Shown here: positions 46,046 to 55,261 of the stretch, in pieces
Position numbering within the stretch: position 1 is the first letter of the stretch
How the letters are laid out: each line of letters opens with the position of its first letter
Origin: an uncultured Opitutales bacterium
GTDB taxonomy: Bacteria > Verrucomicrobiota > Verrucomicrobiia > Opitutales > Coraliomargaritaceae
NCBI GenBank assembly: GCA_937775295.1
Contig: CALKBZ010000034.1
Span: 1 to 64,000, forward strand
Direction: 5' to 3'
DNA: 64,000 bases
The notes under the pieces: model-generated
What the model saw: only the letters and a program-made list of their open reading frames with translations
What the model was told of the DNA's origin: nothing
Databases searched by the model: none
Made by a program: the position numbers and the translations under genes

Positions 46046-47401
46046 ATGTTCGAACTTTCAGAGATCCTCGATGTCCTGTTGCTGCGTAATTACAATACGC
46101 GGCTGGTGGTGATTTGCACCATGTTATTGGGCTGTGCGTGCGGACTGATGGGTGGATTCTTGTTATTGCGTAAGCGCTCCTTGATGGGGGATACCCTTTC
46201 ACATGCGACATTACCAGGTGTGTGCCTTGCTTTCTTTGTTGGCGTGATGCTAGGTGGGCAGGGTAAGTCGTTGCCGCTATTATTGCTCGGAGCTACGCTG
46301 ACTGGAGTGTTGGGCTGCGCGACGGTTTTGTTTATTCGTAATCACTCGCGCATTAAGGACGATGCGGCGATGGGGATTGTGCTGAGTGTCTTCTTTGGGG
46401 CGGGTGTCGTATTATTGACGATGGTAACGAAGATGCCAGACGGCGCAGCGGCTGGTTTGGAATCATTTATTTATGGTAAGACTGCGTCGATGGTATTGAG
46501 CGATTTTAGGCTGTTAATGGTCGTGACTGCCTGTGTGCTGTTGCTTTCGGTCTTACTTTTTAAGGAATTGCGCCTGCTTTGTTTCGATGAAGTCTATGCG
46601 GCGGCGCAGGGCTGGCCAGTTAAGTGGCTTGATGGACTGCTCCTTGCATTGGTCACGGCGGTGACTGTCGCTGGTTTGCAAGCAGTGGGCTTAATTCTGA
46701 TTATTGCTTTTTTGATCACGCCAGCAGCGGCTGCGCGATTTTGGACGGACCGTCTGGACCAGATGTTATTTCTCTCTGCGGTGCTCGGTGGTGTCAGCGG
46801 CTGGCTGGGCGCGAGTGTGAGCGCGTTGATTCCAAACATGCCTGCGGGTGCGTTGATCGTATTAGTGGCAGCGACGCTGTTTCTATTCAGTATGCTGTTT
46901 GGCAACGAGCGAGGTGTGCTGGTGCGCTTTATGCGTCAGTCGAATTTGAAGCGAAGTGTTGGCCGTCAACATTTACTCCGTGCCTTGTATGAAATTTTGG
47001 AAGCCGATGGTCCGCGCATGAATGGGGTGAGTATTCGCGCGGTGCCGTTTCGTCAGCTGCGCGGCCGGCGCACCTGGACTGATCGGCAATTGCGGCATTG
47101 CTTGAGGCGCGCCTATCATCAGGGATTGATCGATGCGGTGTGTAAAGATGATGCGATCTTGTTGACTGAGGCGGGGCTGGAGGCTGCGGCACAGGTCACG
47201 CGTAATCACCGCCTGTGGGAACTATATTTGATCGAATATGCCGATGTGGCAACCAGCCGAGTCGATCGAGATGCGGATGAGGTCGAGCATGTGCTGGGCG
47301 AAAACTTGGTAGCGCTGCTTGAGGCGAAGTTAATCAAATTGCGCACTGCGAGTGGCCTCGAAGTGCCTGCGAGTCCACACCCCATCACGCCTGGAGACTA
47401 G
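46046..47401 (+). CDS. mntC: Mn/Zn ABC permease fused to a DtxR/MntR-like repressor domain
   Basis: 451 residues. About 1-295 is an ABC-3 permease with ~8-9 membrane segments, and RKRSLMGDTLSHATLPGVC is the family's conserved N-terminal loop. From about residue 305 a soluble domain follows. It has a winged-helix-like part (GRQHLLRALYEILEADGPRM, then TWTDRQLRHCLRRAYHQGLI), then LTEAGLEAAAQVTRNHRLWE and ADEVEHVLGENLV. The HxxxE and EH pairs are those of metal-binding DtxR/MntR repressors. The permease may therefore carry a cytoplasmic metal sensor, either regulating transcription or gating transport. No frameshift or stop is visible at the junction. Confidence 0.9.
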   Translation: MFELSEILDVLLLRNYNTRLVVICTMLLGCACGLMGGFLLLRKRSLMGDTLSHATLPGVCLAFFVGVMLGGQGKSLPLLLLGATLTGVLGCATVLFIRNHSRIKDDAAMGIVLSVFFGAGVVLLTMVTKMPDGAAAGLESFIYGKTASMVLSDFRLLMVVTACVLLLSVLLFKELRLLCFDEVYAAAQGWPVKWLDGLLLALVTAVTVAGLQAVGLILIIAFLITPAAAARFWTDRLDQMLFLSAVLGGVSGWLGASVSALIPNMPAGALIVLVAATLFLFSMLFGNERGVLVRFMRQSNLKRSVGRQHLLRALYEILEADGPRMNGVSIRAVPFRQLRGRRTWTDRQLRHCLRRAYHQGLIDAVCKDDAILLTEAGLEAAAQVTRNHRLWELYLIEYADVATSRVDRDADEVEHVLGENLVALLEAKLIKLRTASGLEVPASPHPITPGD

Positions 47402-47607
47402 TGGAGAATTAGGAATTAGGACGGAGGCCTTGCGGAGCCATTAAAAATGAATTTTTTTATCACTATGTTTATTCACTTGCCGAAAGGGCACCCAGTTAAG
47501 TCACCCCTGCGGGGCAAACCGCAGACGGGTTACCATCTCCGCGCTACTCGCGCTTGGTCACTCTCACCCTCACTAGGCGCGCATCGCCTTACTCTAACTG
47601 CGTAGCA
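47402..47607. other. mntC-mntD spacer
   Basis: 206 bases with no gene. Short hairpin-like elements (ggcaccca...; gaggccttgcggagcc) are present. It is unusually long for a gap inside a transporter operon. Confidence 0.4.
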
Positions 47608-48549
47608 ATGACTTGGTATTCAATCGATACATGGATCGTGGTTGTCGGCATTTTGGCGGCGGTTTCGTGCGCGCTTTTAGGCAACTTCTTGGTGTTGCGT
47701 AAAATGAGTATGATGGGCGATGCGATAAGCCATGCGGTGCTGCCGGGCTTGGCGATTGCATTCTTAATTACGGGGGCGCGTGCGAGTTTCACGATGTTCA
47801 TCGGTGCGGCGCTAGTGGGCGTATTAACGGCTGTTTTCACTCAGTGGGTGAGCCGTTTTGGCAAGGTCGACGAAGGTGCATCGATGGGCATCGTCTTTAC
47901 CACGTTGTTTGCGCTGGGGTTGTTGCTGATCGTGCAAGCCGCGGATCATGTTGATCTCGATGCGAGCTGTGTGTTGTATGGTGCGATTGAGTTGACGCCG
48001 CTCGATGTCGTCTGGCGACCGCAAGTGTTTGGCTCCGTCTGGGAAGTGCCCCGTGCGGTGATCTTTTTGGCGCCAGTGTGTGTGCTCAACTTGTTGTTTG
48101 TGGTGTTGTTTTTTAAAGAATTGCGCATCTCATCCTTTGATTCGGAACTCGCCACAACGATGGGGATCAGTGCCAATTTAATCCATTATATGCTGATGAC
48201 TTTGGTCGCGATCACGACGGTGGCGGCGTTTGAAGCGGTCGGTAGTATCATCGTCATCGCGATGTTGATTGTGCCGGCGGCGGCCGCGCATTTATTAACC
48301 GATCGACTAGATATGATGGTAATTATCAGTGCCATATTAGCAGCTATTGCGGCAGTGCTTGGGCATGTGTCGGCGATTCTGCTACCGGGCTGGCTGGGCT
48401 TCGATCCTGCGCTGGTCGATGCGACTTCGACTTCTGGTATGATGGCAGTGATGGCGGGCGTGATCTTTGCGGTCGTACTTTTTTGTGCGCCACGGCACGG
48501 GATTTTAGTGAAGAAGTTTGGTCAGTTGGATGTGGTTGCGGATTGTTAG
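47608..48549 (+). CDS. mntD: Mn/Zn ABC transporter, second permease
   Basis: A 313-residue ABC-3 family permease without any C-terminal extension. [22 protein letters not shown] is the family loop, and [24 protein letters not shown] is a late membrane segment typical of TroC/TroD. It presumably pairs with the mntC product. ATG 47608 is chosen (MTWYSIDTW) over an upstream in-frame start that lies in non-conserved sequence. Confidence 0.93.
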   Translation: MTWYSIDTWIVVVGILAAVSCALLGNFLVLRKMSMMGDAISHAVLPGLAIAFLITGARASFTMFIGAALVGVLTAVFTQWVSRFGKVDEGASMGIVFTTLFALGLLLIVQAADHVDLDASCVLYGAIELTPLDVVWRPQVFGSVWEVPRAVIFLAPVCVLNLLFVVLFFKELRISSFDSELATTMGISANLIHYMLMTLVAITTVAAFEAVGSIIVIAMLIVPAAAAHLLTDRLDMMVIISAILAAIAAVLGHVSAILLPGWLGFDPALVDATSTSGMMAVMAGVIFAVVLFCAPRHGILVKKFGQLDVVADC

Positions 48550-48608
48550 AATACGATTGCTTAACTGCTTTTCTGCGTCGCCTTGAGCTGTTTTCTTTGC
48601 AACTTAAC

Positions 48609-49304
48609 ATGATGGAATTTGCCGAATACGAAGATGCATTGATTTTAACTGCTGAAGAAGCACGTGTGCTGGGTTGTTTGATGGAGAAGGCCGTGACGAC
48701 GCCGGATGCGTATCCGCTTAGTTTTAATGGGCTGGTGATGGCTTGTAATCAAAAAACCAACCGGGATCCGGTGGTTAGTTATGACGAAGATATTGTCGCC
48801 GAGGCGGTGGAAGGGCTGCGTGGGAAGCATTTACTGTATCGTGTTGATGGTGCGGGCTCACGGGTGCAGAAGTATAAGCATCGGATCGATGAGCGATTGA
48901 GGCTAATGCCACCTAGTCTGGCGTTGTTGACCGTACTGTTGCTGCGTGGCGCACAAACTTCAGGAGAGCTGCGTACGCGCTCTGAGCGAATGTACTCGTT
49001 TGTGAATGGCGAGGCGGTCGAGGCTGAGATCGCGGAGACTGCGGAAGATGTTGAGATCCCGCTATGGCGTCGATTTGAACGGGCACCTGGTCAGAAAGAA
49101 GCACGCTATATGCATTTGTTTTTTGGTGCAGATTCGGAGCCTGAAGCGAGCGTGTCTGTGCCTGCGGTTGCCGCCCCTGCGGTCGAAGCGGTGCAACAGC
49201 GCAATGATCGGATTGGTCAACTCGAAGAGCGAGTGGAACTACTAGGAACTGAATTGGCCGAGTTGCGTGCGACCTTTGCTGAGTTTCGTAAGCAATTTGA
49301 GTAA
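48609..49304 (+). CDS. yceH: YceH-family (DUF480) protein
   Basis: A 231-residue YceH protein. [21 protein letters not shown] is the hallmark N-terminus, followed by [21 protein letters not shown] (first winged helix) and [24 protein letters not shown] (second). It ends in a short coiled coil ([20 protein letters not shown]). The family has two winged-helix domains and no established function. It begins 59 bases after mntD, so it may be read through from the importer. ATG 48609 is the family start. Confidence 0.92.
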   Translation: MMEFAEYEDALILTAEEARVLGCLMEKAVTTPDAYPLSFNGLVMACNQKTNRDPVVSYDEDIVAEAVEGLRGKHLLYRVDGAGSRVQKYKHRIDERLRLMPPSLALLTVLLLRGAQTSGELRTRSERMYSFVNGEAVEAEIAETAEDVEIPLWRRFERAPGQKEARYMHLFFGADSEPEASVSVPAVAAPAVEAVQQRNDRIGQLEERVELLGTELAELRATFAEFRKQFE

Positions 49305-49375
49305 TAAGAGCAGGGGGACTGCGCTTAGGAGACGAGACACTTTTGTCCCCGCTCATCAACCACTTGATTATTGAT

Positions 49376-50050
49376 TAGGTTATTCTGACATCTATTGCGC
49401 AGCTAAATACTGGAGGGAAATGCTCCGTCATTTCCATGCGTAGTCTTCCGGTTTGGTCTGGAATCTAGGTGGAAACGACGGAGCGTTTCCCTCCAAGAAT
49501 TAAGTTTGATTCGACTATTCTGACATCTATTGCGCAGCTGAATGCTGGAGGGAAATGCTCCGTCATTTCCATGCGTAGTCTTCCGGTTTGGTCTGGAATC
49601 TAGGTGGAAACGACGGAGCGTTTCCCTCCAAGAATTAAGTTTGATTCGACTATTCTGACATCTATTGAGCAGCTGAATGCTGGAGGGAAATGCTCCGCCA
49701 TTTCCATGCGTAGTCTTCCGGTTTGGTCTGGAATCTAGGTGGAAACGACGGAGCGTTTCCCTCCAAGAATTAAGTTTGATTCGACTATTCTGACATCTAT
49801 TGCGCAGCTGAATGCTGGCGGGAAATGCTCCGTCACTTCCATGTGTAGTCATCCGGTTTGGTCTGGAATCTAGGTGGAAACGACGGAGCGTTTCCCTCCA
49901 AGAATTAAGTTTGATTCGACTATTCTGACATCTATTGCGCAGCTGGATGCTGGCGGAAAATGCTCCGTCATTTCCATGCGTAGTCTTCCGGTTTGGTCTG
50001 GAATCTAGCTGGAAACGACGGAGCGTTTCCCTCCAAGAATCAAGTTTGAA
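49376..50050. repeat. Five tandem 135-bp units, each with a long hairpin
   Basis: Units begin at 49381, 49516, 49651, 49786 and 49921, with exact 135-base spacing and only a few substitutions. The last unit degenerates at 50050. Each has 26-bp inverted arms (unit 1: 49411-49436 and 49470-49495, tggagggaaatgctccgtca... / ...gacggagcgtttccctcca, two mismatches) around a 33-base spacer. A ~50-base linker joins units. Because 135 is divisible by three, a 227-codon frame stays open across the array on the minus strand. It is an artefact. A solitary related hairpin is at 45918-46002. It resembles REP/BIME elements in form. Confidence 0.92.
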
Positions 50051-50121
50051 CATCCTAAATGTGGATTGTTGCCGAGTTCGCGGCAAGGAAATGGATAATC
50101 GAGGATTATCGCTTGCAGAGT

Positions 50122-50152
50122 TACTCTATTTAGAATAATTCTAAATAGAGTA
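50122..50152 (+). promoter_or_regulatory. Perfect 31-bp palindrome, Fur/PerR-box-like operator
   Basis: The arms TACTCTATTTAGAAT (50122-50136) and ATTCTAAATAGAGTA (50138-50152) are perfectly complementary around one A. The core TTAGAATAATTCTAA has the 7-1-7 form of Fur-family boxes and is close to the PerR consensus TTATAATNATTATAA. TTGCAG at 50113-50118 could be a -35 box. The palindrome ends on the first ATG of the ATPase gene. Confidence 0.75.
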
Positions 50153-52404
50153 TGGTACCAGAACTAAAGCGTATGGATACAGAGGATTGGGCGGCGGGTC
50201 TTGCTCGCTTTTTGCAAGCGAATGCCTCGGTGGAAGCACTGCGTGTGGATTCGGAGCATCGAAAGGTAGAGGTCGCGACGCTGGGGCCAGTGGATTTGGA
50301 GGCATTGCAGGTGAGTCTCGCTGAGACTATACGGCTGATTGAGTCAAATACGCAGGCATCTGCGGCGGTGGGGGTATCGATTGAAACCGAACAGAGTGGT
50401 GACATTCGGTTGCAAAAGTCGACTTGTTTGACCGCGCCGAAGCTGTGGCATTGGCGTGAGTTAAGCTGGCCAGATGCAATTGAAGACCAAGCCGAGACGG
50501 GCGAGGAATGGCGGGTGCTTGGGCTGTTGGCTGGTGGTTGCGCGGTGCTTGGAATTTCTGGTTTTATGCTGTCGTCGCTGGAGGCTGCCCCGGCGTGGCT
50601 TTCGGTGATGTTTTATATTGGCGCGATGATTGCGGGCGGCTGGGATGCATTTGAAGACGCCAAAGACGGCCTGCAGAAAGGTGAACTGGATATTCACTTT
50701 TTAATGTTGGCTGTGGCGGTTGGTGCTGCGTTGATCGGTGCTTGGGCTGAAGGCGCGCTGCTGTTGTTTCTATTTTCGTTCTCTGGGGCGTTGGAGCATT
50801 TTGCGCTCTATCGGACACGCCGTGAAATAAATAGCCTGTTTGATGCGGCACCGAAGTCGGCCACAATTCGTGATGCTGCGGGTGGTGAACGGGAAGTGCC
50901 AGTGTCTGCGGTGAATGTGGGCGATGTCGTGGTGGTGAAGCCTGGCGCGCAATTCGCTGTCGATGCAGAGGTGATCAAGGGTAAGAGTGCGGCGGATGAG
51001 TCGAATTTGACAGGAGAGGCAATTCCGGTGCCGAAATTTATCGGTGACTCCGTCTATAGTGGCACGATCAACCTCTGGGGGGCAGTCGATGCCCGGGTCT
51101 TGCGTCCAGTTGGTGAAAGTTCGCTGCAAAAAGTGATTCGTTTAATTCGAGAAGCGCAACATTTGAAAGCGCCGAGTCAGCGATTTACCGACAAATTTGG
51201 CACGCGTTATACCGTCGGTATTCTGGGACTGACGACGGTGATGTTTTTTGTCTGGTGGCTCGTCTTTGGGATTGCTCCATTTTCAAACAACGAGGCTGGT
51301 TTCTCGGCATTTTATAGGGCAATGACTTTGTTGGTTGTCGCGAGTCCCTGTGCGTTGGTGCTGTCGATTCCGTCGGCGATCCTTGCGGCGATTGCATGGG
51401 GCGCGCGGCATGGTATTTTGTTTCGTGGCGGCGCCGCGATCGAAAAACTTGCAGAGGTGGATCTGGTGGCGCTGGATAAGACTGGCACGCTGACTACTGG
51501 TGAGATGGAGGTTGATTCGGTGGAAAGTTTTCCACCAGGACGTGAACGGGAAGCCGCAGAGCTCGCTTATTCTTTGGAGGCACATGGGTCACATCCGATT
51601 GGACGAGCGATTAAGAAATACGCGAAAGCGCAGGGATTGGAGCCGCGTGCGATCGATAATTTTCAGGCGATGAGCGGCAAGGGCGTGCAGGGGCGGGAGG
51701 GCCAGACGCTGTGTGTACTGGGTCGCCGAGAACTGCTAGAAGATGGACCGCTGGGGGAATGGATTAAAGATGTGCCGGAGCCTGCGCCGGAATTTTCGGA
51801 AAATTGGATCTTAAAGGATGATTTAATTGCCCGTATTTTATTGAAAGATCAGATCCGTACGGAGTCACAGCCTATTTTAGAAAAACTAAAGGCGATGGGA
51901 GTGCGCACAGTGATGCTGACTGGCGATCGCCGCGGCGCAGCGGAATCGGTTGGTCGGGCGATTGGGATTGAGGAAGTCCGTTCCGGACTGACACCAGAAG
52001 GTAAGGTCGCTGCAATCCTTGAGTATTCGAAGAGCGGATACAAAGTAGCGATGGTGGGCGATGGTGTGAATGATGCGCCTAGCTTGGCGGCTGCCTATGT
52101 ATCCGTTGGCATGGGCGCGCGCGGGAGTGATGCTGCCTTAGAGCAGAGTGAGGTGGTGCTGATGAAAGATCGCATTGAGAATTATCTAGCTGCGACTGAT
52201 TTGAGTCATCGTGCGCGATCGATCATACGGCAGAATCTAGCAATTGCGCTGGGTACAGTGGTGCTGATGGTGACAGCCGCGATTTTCGGTTGGATCCCGT
52301 TGAGTGTTGGCGTTTTTGCACACGAGGGCAGCACTGTCGTTGTCTGTCTGAACAGCCTGCGTCTGCTGTTTGCGAAGCCTTGGACTCATGCATCAATGCC
52401 CTAG
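50152..52404 (+). CDS. P1B-type heavy-metal efflux ATPase (P1B-4-like)
   Basis: 750 residues. The N-terminal ~95 residues resemble a degenerate HMA domain with no CxxC. Membrane segments follow, then the actuator motif DESNLTGEAIPVPK, the ion-binding SPC in LLVVASPCALVLSIPSAI, the phosphorylation site ALDKTGTLTTGEM, HP in GSHPIGRAI, and the hinge VAMVGDGVNDAPSLAAAY. The last membrane helices contain FAHEGSTVVVCLNSLRLL. SPC plus HEGS marks the P1B-4 class (Co/Fe/Zn export, as PfeT/ZosA and CtpD). The first ATG overlaps the operator, and ATG 50173 (MDTEDWAAGL) is an equally good start. The stop is shared with the convergent DUF456 gene in CTAG. Confidence 0.93.
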   Translation: MVPELKRMDTEDWAAGLARFLQANASVEALRVDSEHRKVEVATLGPVDLEALQVSLAETIRLIESNTQASAAVGVSIETEQSGDIRLQKSTCLTAPKLWHWRELSWPDAIEDQAETGEEWRVLGLLAGGCAVLGISGFMLSSLEAAPAWLSVMFYIGAMIAGGWDAFEDAKDGLQKGELDIHFLMLAVAVGAALIGAWAEGALLLFLFSFSGALEHFALYRTRREINSLFDAAPKSATIRDAAGGEREVPVSAVNVGDVVVVKPGAQFAVDAEVIKGKSAADESNLTGEAIPVPKFIGDSVYSGTINLWGAVDARVLRPVGESSLQKVIRLIREAQHLKAPSQRFTDKFGTRYTVGILGLTTVMFFVWWLVFGIAPFSNNEAGFSAFYRAMTLLVVASPCALVLSIPSAILAAIAWGARHGILFRGGAAIEKLAEVDLVALDKTGTLTTGEMEVDSVESFPPGREREAAELAYSLEAHGSHPIGRAIKKYAKAQGLEPRAIDNFQAMSGKGVQGREGQTLCVLGRRELLEDGPLGEWIKDVPEPAPEFSENWILKDDLIARILLKDQIRTESQPILEKLKAMGVRTVMLTGDRRGAAESVGRAIGIEEVRSGLTPEGKVAAILEYSKSGYKVAMVGDGVNDAPSLAAAYVSVGMGARGSDAALEQSEVVLMKDRIENYLAATDLSHRARSIIRQNLAIALGTVVLMVTAAIFGWIPLSVGVFAHEGSTVVVCLNSLRLLFAKPWTHASMP

Positions 52405-52895
52405 GGCACAAGCGCCAGAAAGAAGATGGCAACCACGCAGACGCTGAGGCCAAATTTCAAGGCGAAGGCGGCGATGCCGCCGATCACCGTGCCGAAGCCC
52501 GCCTTGCTGCCTGCCTTGAAGCTGCGCCCTGCGAGTAACTCGCCAATGATCGCACCGACGACGGGGCCAATAATCAGCCAGAAAAGTGGGGGAGGCAGAA
52601 AAACGCCGATCAACGCGCCCAGCAGTGCGCCGACCGCGCCTCTCCATGTCGCGCCGAATTTGCGTGCGCCCCAAACGCCCAGCACGAAGTCGGCGAGTTG
52701 ACCGATCAGAGTAACGATGCCGGTGGTGATGACGATTTTCCAAGCCACCGAGGCATCGCCCATCCAAAGTTTGTGTATTATGATACCTGACCAAACGATC
52801 AGGCTTCCAGGCACCACTGGTAGCAGCGAGGTCGCCAGCCCGATTAGGAAGATCAGACTGGTCAGGCTGAGTGCGATGTATTCGATCCAAGTCAT
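52401..52895 (-). CDS. DUF456 membrane protein
   Basis: A 164-residue protein with about four glycine-rich membrane segments (SLTSLIFLIGLATSLLPVVPG near the N-terminus; GALLGALIGVFLPPPLFWLI; ELLAGRSFKAGSKAGFGTVIGG). The pattern of LLPVVPGSLIVW and KFGATWRGAVGALLG fits the DUF456 family, whose function is unknown. ATG 52895 (MTWIEYIAL) is chosen. The in-frame sequence upstream overlaps an intergenic repeat. Its stop overlaps the ATPase stop (CTAG at 52401-52404). Confidence 0.82.
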   Translation of the reverse strand: MTWIEYIALSLTSLIFLIGLATSLLPVVPGSLIVWSGIIIHKLWMGDASVAWKIVITTGIVTLIGQLADFVLGVWGARKFGATWRGAVGALLGALIGVFLPPPLFWLIIGPVVGAIIGELLAGRSFKAGSKAGFGTVIGGIAAFALKFGLSVCVVAIFFLALVP

Positions 52896-52965
52896 TTGGA
52901 GGTATGGTGATGAAATGCTGAAAGACTGAAAGCGGAAAAACTGGATGTCTGAAAAATGTCCCTTG

Positions 52966-53042
52966 GTGGCGTCCGTGCTTGCGCGGGCTAGTAGCATGCT
53001 CGGCTCAGGGGCACTGCGGGCGCGAGTAAACTCGCACGCCAC
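52966..53042. repeat. Intergenic inverted repeat
   Basis: gtggcgtccgtgcttgcgcg (from 52967) and gcgcgagtaaactcgcacgccac (to 53042) are imperfect inverted arms around a ~30-base loop. Reading frames extending DUF456 upstream only translate this element. Confidence 0.5.
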
Positions 53043-53050
53043 GGAGGATG

Positions 53051-53399
53051 CTACTTTTGTCCAGTCAGCCGTGGATCGATGGCAAAAGTCTTTGAGGTGC
53101 CAATTTTAATACGATCGAATTGCGGATTTTTTGGATTGAGCACATAATTTGGCGCATCCGTAATGATCGAGCTAGCCACTTACAGCGCGAGTGAGCGGGC
53201 TTCGGTCAGCCATGCGTTGCCCGCATGCTGCCTGGCGCTAATTCTTCGGTCCCTAGGCCAAGCAATTCTTGGGCGCAATAAACTCTACCATCGGTAGGTC
53301 TGTGCGGATGCGTTCGACCGTCTCGCCGGCATCACTACTTGCGGCGTGATTCACCGCAGTTGGCTCTGCCACTTTATCGGCATCTTTGTTTTGTGTCAC
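53051..53399 (-). pseudogene. Decayed RES-domain gene
   Basis: On the minus strand the last ~60 codons before TAG 53051 read AWLTEARSLAL, an in-frame TAA, then VASSIITDAPNYVLNPKNP and QFDRIKIGTSKTFAIDPRL. W-L...L-x-V-x-S...N-Y-x-L-N-P-x-x-P-x-F-x-x-I-x-I...F-x-x-D-x-R-L is the C-terminal pattern of RES-domain proteins (NAD-degrading toxins of RES-Xre systems). An upstream frame from GTG 53399 (VTQNKDADKVAEP ... ERIRTDLPMVEFI) runs 44 codons to a TAG and may be the earlier part or an unrelated remnant. No intact partner antitoxin is visible. Confidence 0.5.
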
Positions 53400-53533
53400 T
53401 AGAGCTTATTATTGTGCTCATCTGAGCATATTGCAGGCCTGTTCTATATTTCAGTCACTTGCTGTCTCTAGCGGAAGAGGGCAATTTACAATTGCCATTT
53501 CGAGGTGCTGACGCATTTTCGCCTGCTTTCTTT

Positions 53534-55024
53534 ATGACCGATAAGACAGCCAACCAGGACAATTCGCATGATCTCTATGCAGTCCGCCTTCAAAAGCTCG
53601 AGAATCTTTGCAAGGAAGGGCGTAATCCCTTTCAAGCAAATTGCGCGCAGACGCATACATCCGGTGAGGCTGTTAAACTCTATAAAGAAGACGCTGCCGA
53701 CGAACAGCAGGCAGAGGTTTCTGTCGCTGGTCGCATCACTGTTTTCCGTGTCATGGGCAAGGCGAGCTTCATTAAGATCCAGGATAGCGATGGTCCGATC
53801 CAATGCTACGTCACTCGCGACGACCTAGCCGAAGGCGAATACAATACATACTTTAAAAAGCTCGATTTGGGTGACATCATCGGTGTCACGGGGCGACTGT
53901 TTAAAACCAAGACCGGTGAGATCACCGTGCGTGCGGCGAGCTACACTTTGGTCACTAAGGCACTACGTCCGCTTCCTGAGAAATGGGCTGGTTTGACGGA
54001 TGATGATAAGATCTATCGTCAGCGCTACCTCGACTTGATTGTGAATAAAGAGTCGCGCCAGCGCTTCCGCCATCGTGCCAAGATCATCCAAGAAATGCGT
54101 AAGTATTTGTGGGATCGCAACTTTACTGAAGTCGAAACACCGATGCTACAGAGCGTCGCTGGTGGTGCAGCGGCGCGTCCATTCATCACTCATTCTAACG
54201 CACTCGATTGTCAGTTCTATATGCGGATTGCGCTGGAGCTTTATCTGAAGCGTATGCTTGTTGCTGGGGAGGACCGAGTGTTCGAGATTGGTCGCGTTTT
54301 TCGTAATGAAGGACTGTCTCGTCGTCACAATCCTGAGTTCACTATGTTGGAGCTCTATCAGGCATACACCGACTTCCGTGGCATGATGGAACTGACGCAG
54401 GGCTTGATTCAGCACGTCGCCAAGACGGTGATTGGTTCGCTCGAAATCGCTCGGCCAGACGGTAGCATCATCAATCTCGATGGTGAATGGCGTGAAGCAA
54501 AGTATAAAGATCTAATCATTGAAGCAACGGATGATGCCGAATGGTTCAACCATAGCCGTGACGAGAAGCTCGCGAAAGCCCGCGCAATGAACATCGAGGT
54601 CGATGGCGAACTTGAAGATTACGAGATCACCAACAATGTCTTCGAGAAACTGATCGAGCCGACCTTGATTCAGCCGACCTTCGTGACGCATATTCCTAAG
54701 GAGCTGTGCCCATTGGCGAAGATCACCGTCGACGACGATAGCACGATCGATGTGTTTGAGCTGTGCATCAACGGTCAAGAAATCGCGCCCGCGTACTCTG
54801 AGCAGAATGACCCGATCATCCAGCGCAAGATGTTTGCTGAGCAGGTCGGTGGAGAAGTGCAGGATATGGACACCGACTTCCTCAATGCCCTCGAGCACGG
54901 TATGCCGCCAGCAGGTGGTATGGGGCTCGGTATTGACCGCCTAATTATTTTGCTCACCGGTGCCGAAAGTATTCGCGACACGATTCTCTTCCCCAGCTTG
55001 AAGCCACTGAAGAGCGCTGAGTAG
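53534..55024 (+). CDS. lysS: Lysyl-tRNA synthetase, class II
   Basis: 496 residues. The N-terminal OB-fold anticodon domain includes VAGRITVFRVMGKASFIKIQD. Class II motifs: RQRYLDLIVNKESRQRF leading to FTEVETPMLQSVAGGAAARPF (motif 1), FEIGRVFRNEGLSRRHNPEF (motif 2) and GGMGLGIDRLIILLTG (motif 3). ATG 53534 (MTDKTANQDN) is the family-like start. The in-frame sequence before it lacks homology-like features. Ends with a strong terminator. Confidence 0.96.
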   Translation: MTDKTANQDNSHDLYAVRLQKLENLCKEGRNPFQANCAQTHTSGEAVKLYKEDAADEQQAEVSVAGRITVFRVMGKASFIKIQDSDGPIQCYVTRDDLAEGEYNTYFKKLDLGDIIGVTGRLFKTKTGEITVRAASYTLVTKALRPLPEKWAGLTDDDKIYRQRYLDLIVNKESRQRFRHRAKIIQEMRKYLWDRNFTEVETPMLQSVAGGAAARPFITHSNALDCQFYMRIALELYLKRMLVAGEDRVFEIGRVFRNEGLSRRHNPEFTMLELYQAYTDFRGMMELTQGLIQHVAKTVIGSLEIARPDGSIINLDGEWREAKYKDLIIEATDDAEWFNHSRDEKLAKARAMNIEVDGELEDYEITNNVFEKLIEPTLIQPTFVTHIPKELCPLAKITVDDDSTIDVFELCINGQEIAPAYSEQNDPIIQRKMFAEQVGGEVQDMDTDFLNALEHGMPPAGGMGLGIDRLIILLTGAESIRDTILFPSLKPLKSAE

Positions 55025-55047
55025 TTTTAACCCTGAGTTAAGTTTAT

Positions 55048-55087
55048 AAAAAAGCCTGATCGCGAATGTGCGGTCAGGCTTTTTTTG
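55048..55087 (+). terminator. Intrinsic terminator of lysS
   Basis: A 12-bp stem AAGCCTGATCGC/GCGGTCAGGCTT (55052-55063 and 55070-55081, one G-U pair) followed by T6. Confidence 0.92.
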
Positions 55088-55261
55088 AACAGCGCTAGGC
55101 TGGCTTAAGCAGGCCTCTAAAAGTCGCCGCCAAAGAAATTGAAGACTTCTTTTTACCGTGACAGGGACGACGTTTGTATTTCGTCATCGTATTGATTAGA
55201 TAGTGACCAAATATACTATCTTAGTTTGTTTTTATCAGCGATTAAGGTGTAGACTAGATTG

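Noticed and set aside
49376-50050. CRISPR array
   Set aside because: Units are 135 bases, near-identical throughout, with no unique spacers and no cas genes.
49403-50086. 227-codon minus-strand frame with a 45-residue repeat
   Set aside because: The frame stays open only because the DNA repeat is 135 bases (45 codons) and lacks stops. The DNA is a hairpin array with compensating inverted arms, and the peptide looks like no repeat-protein family.
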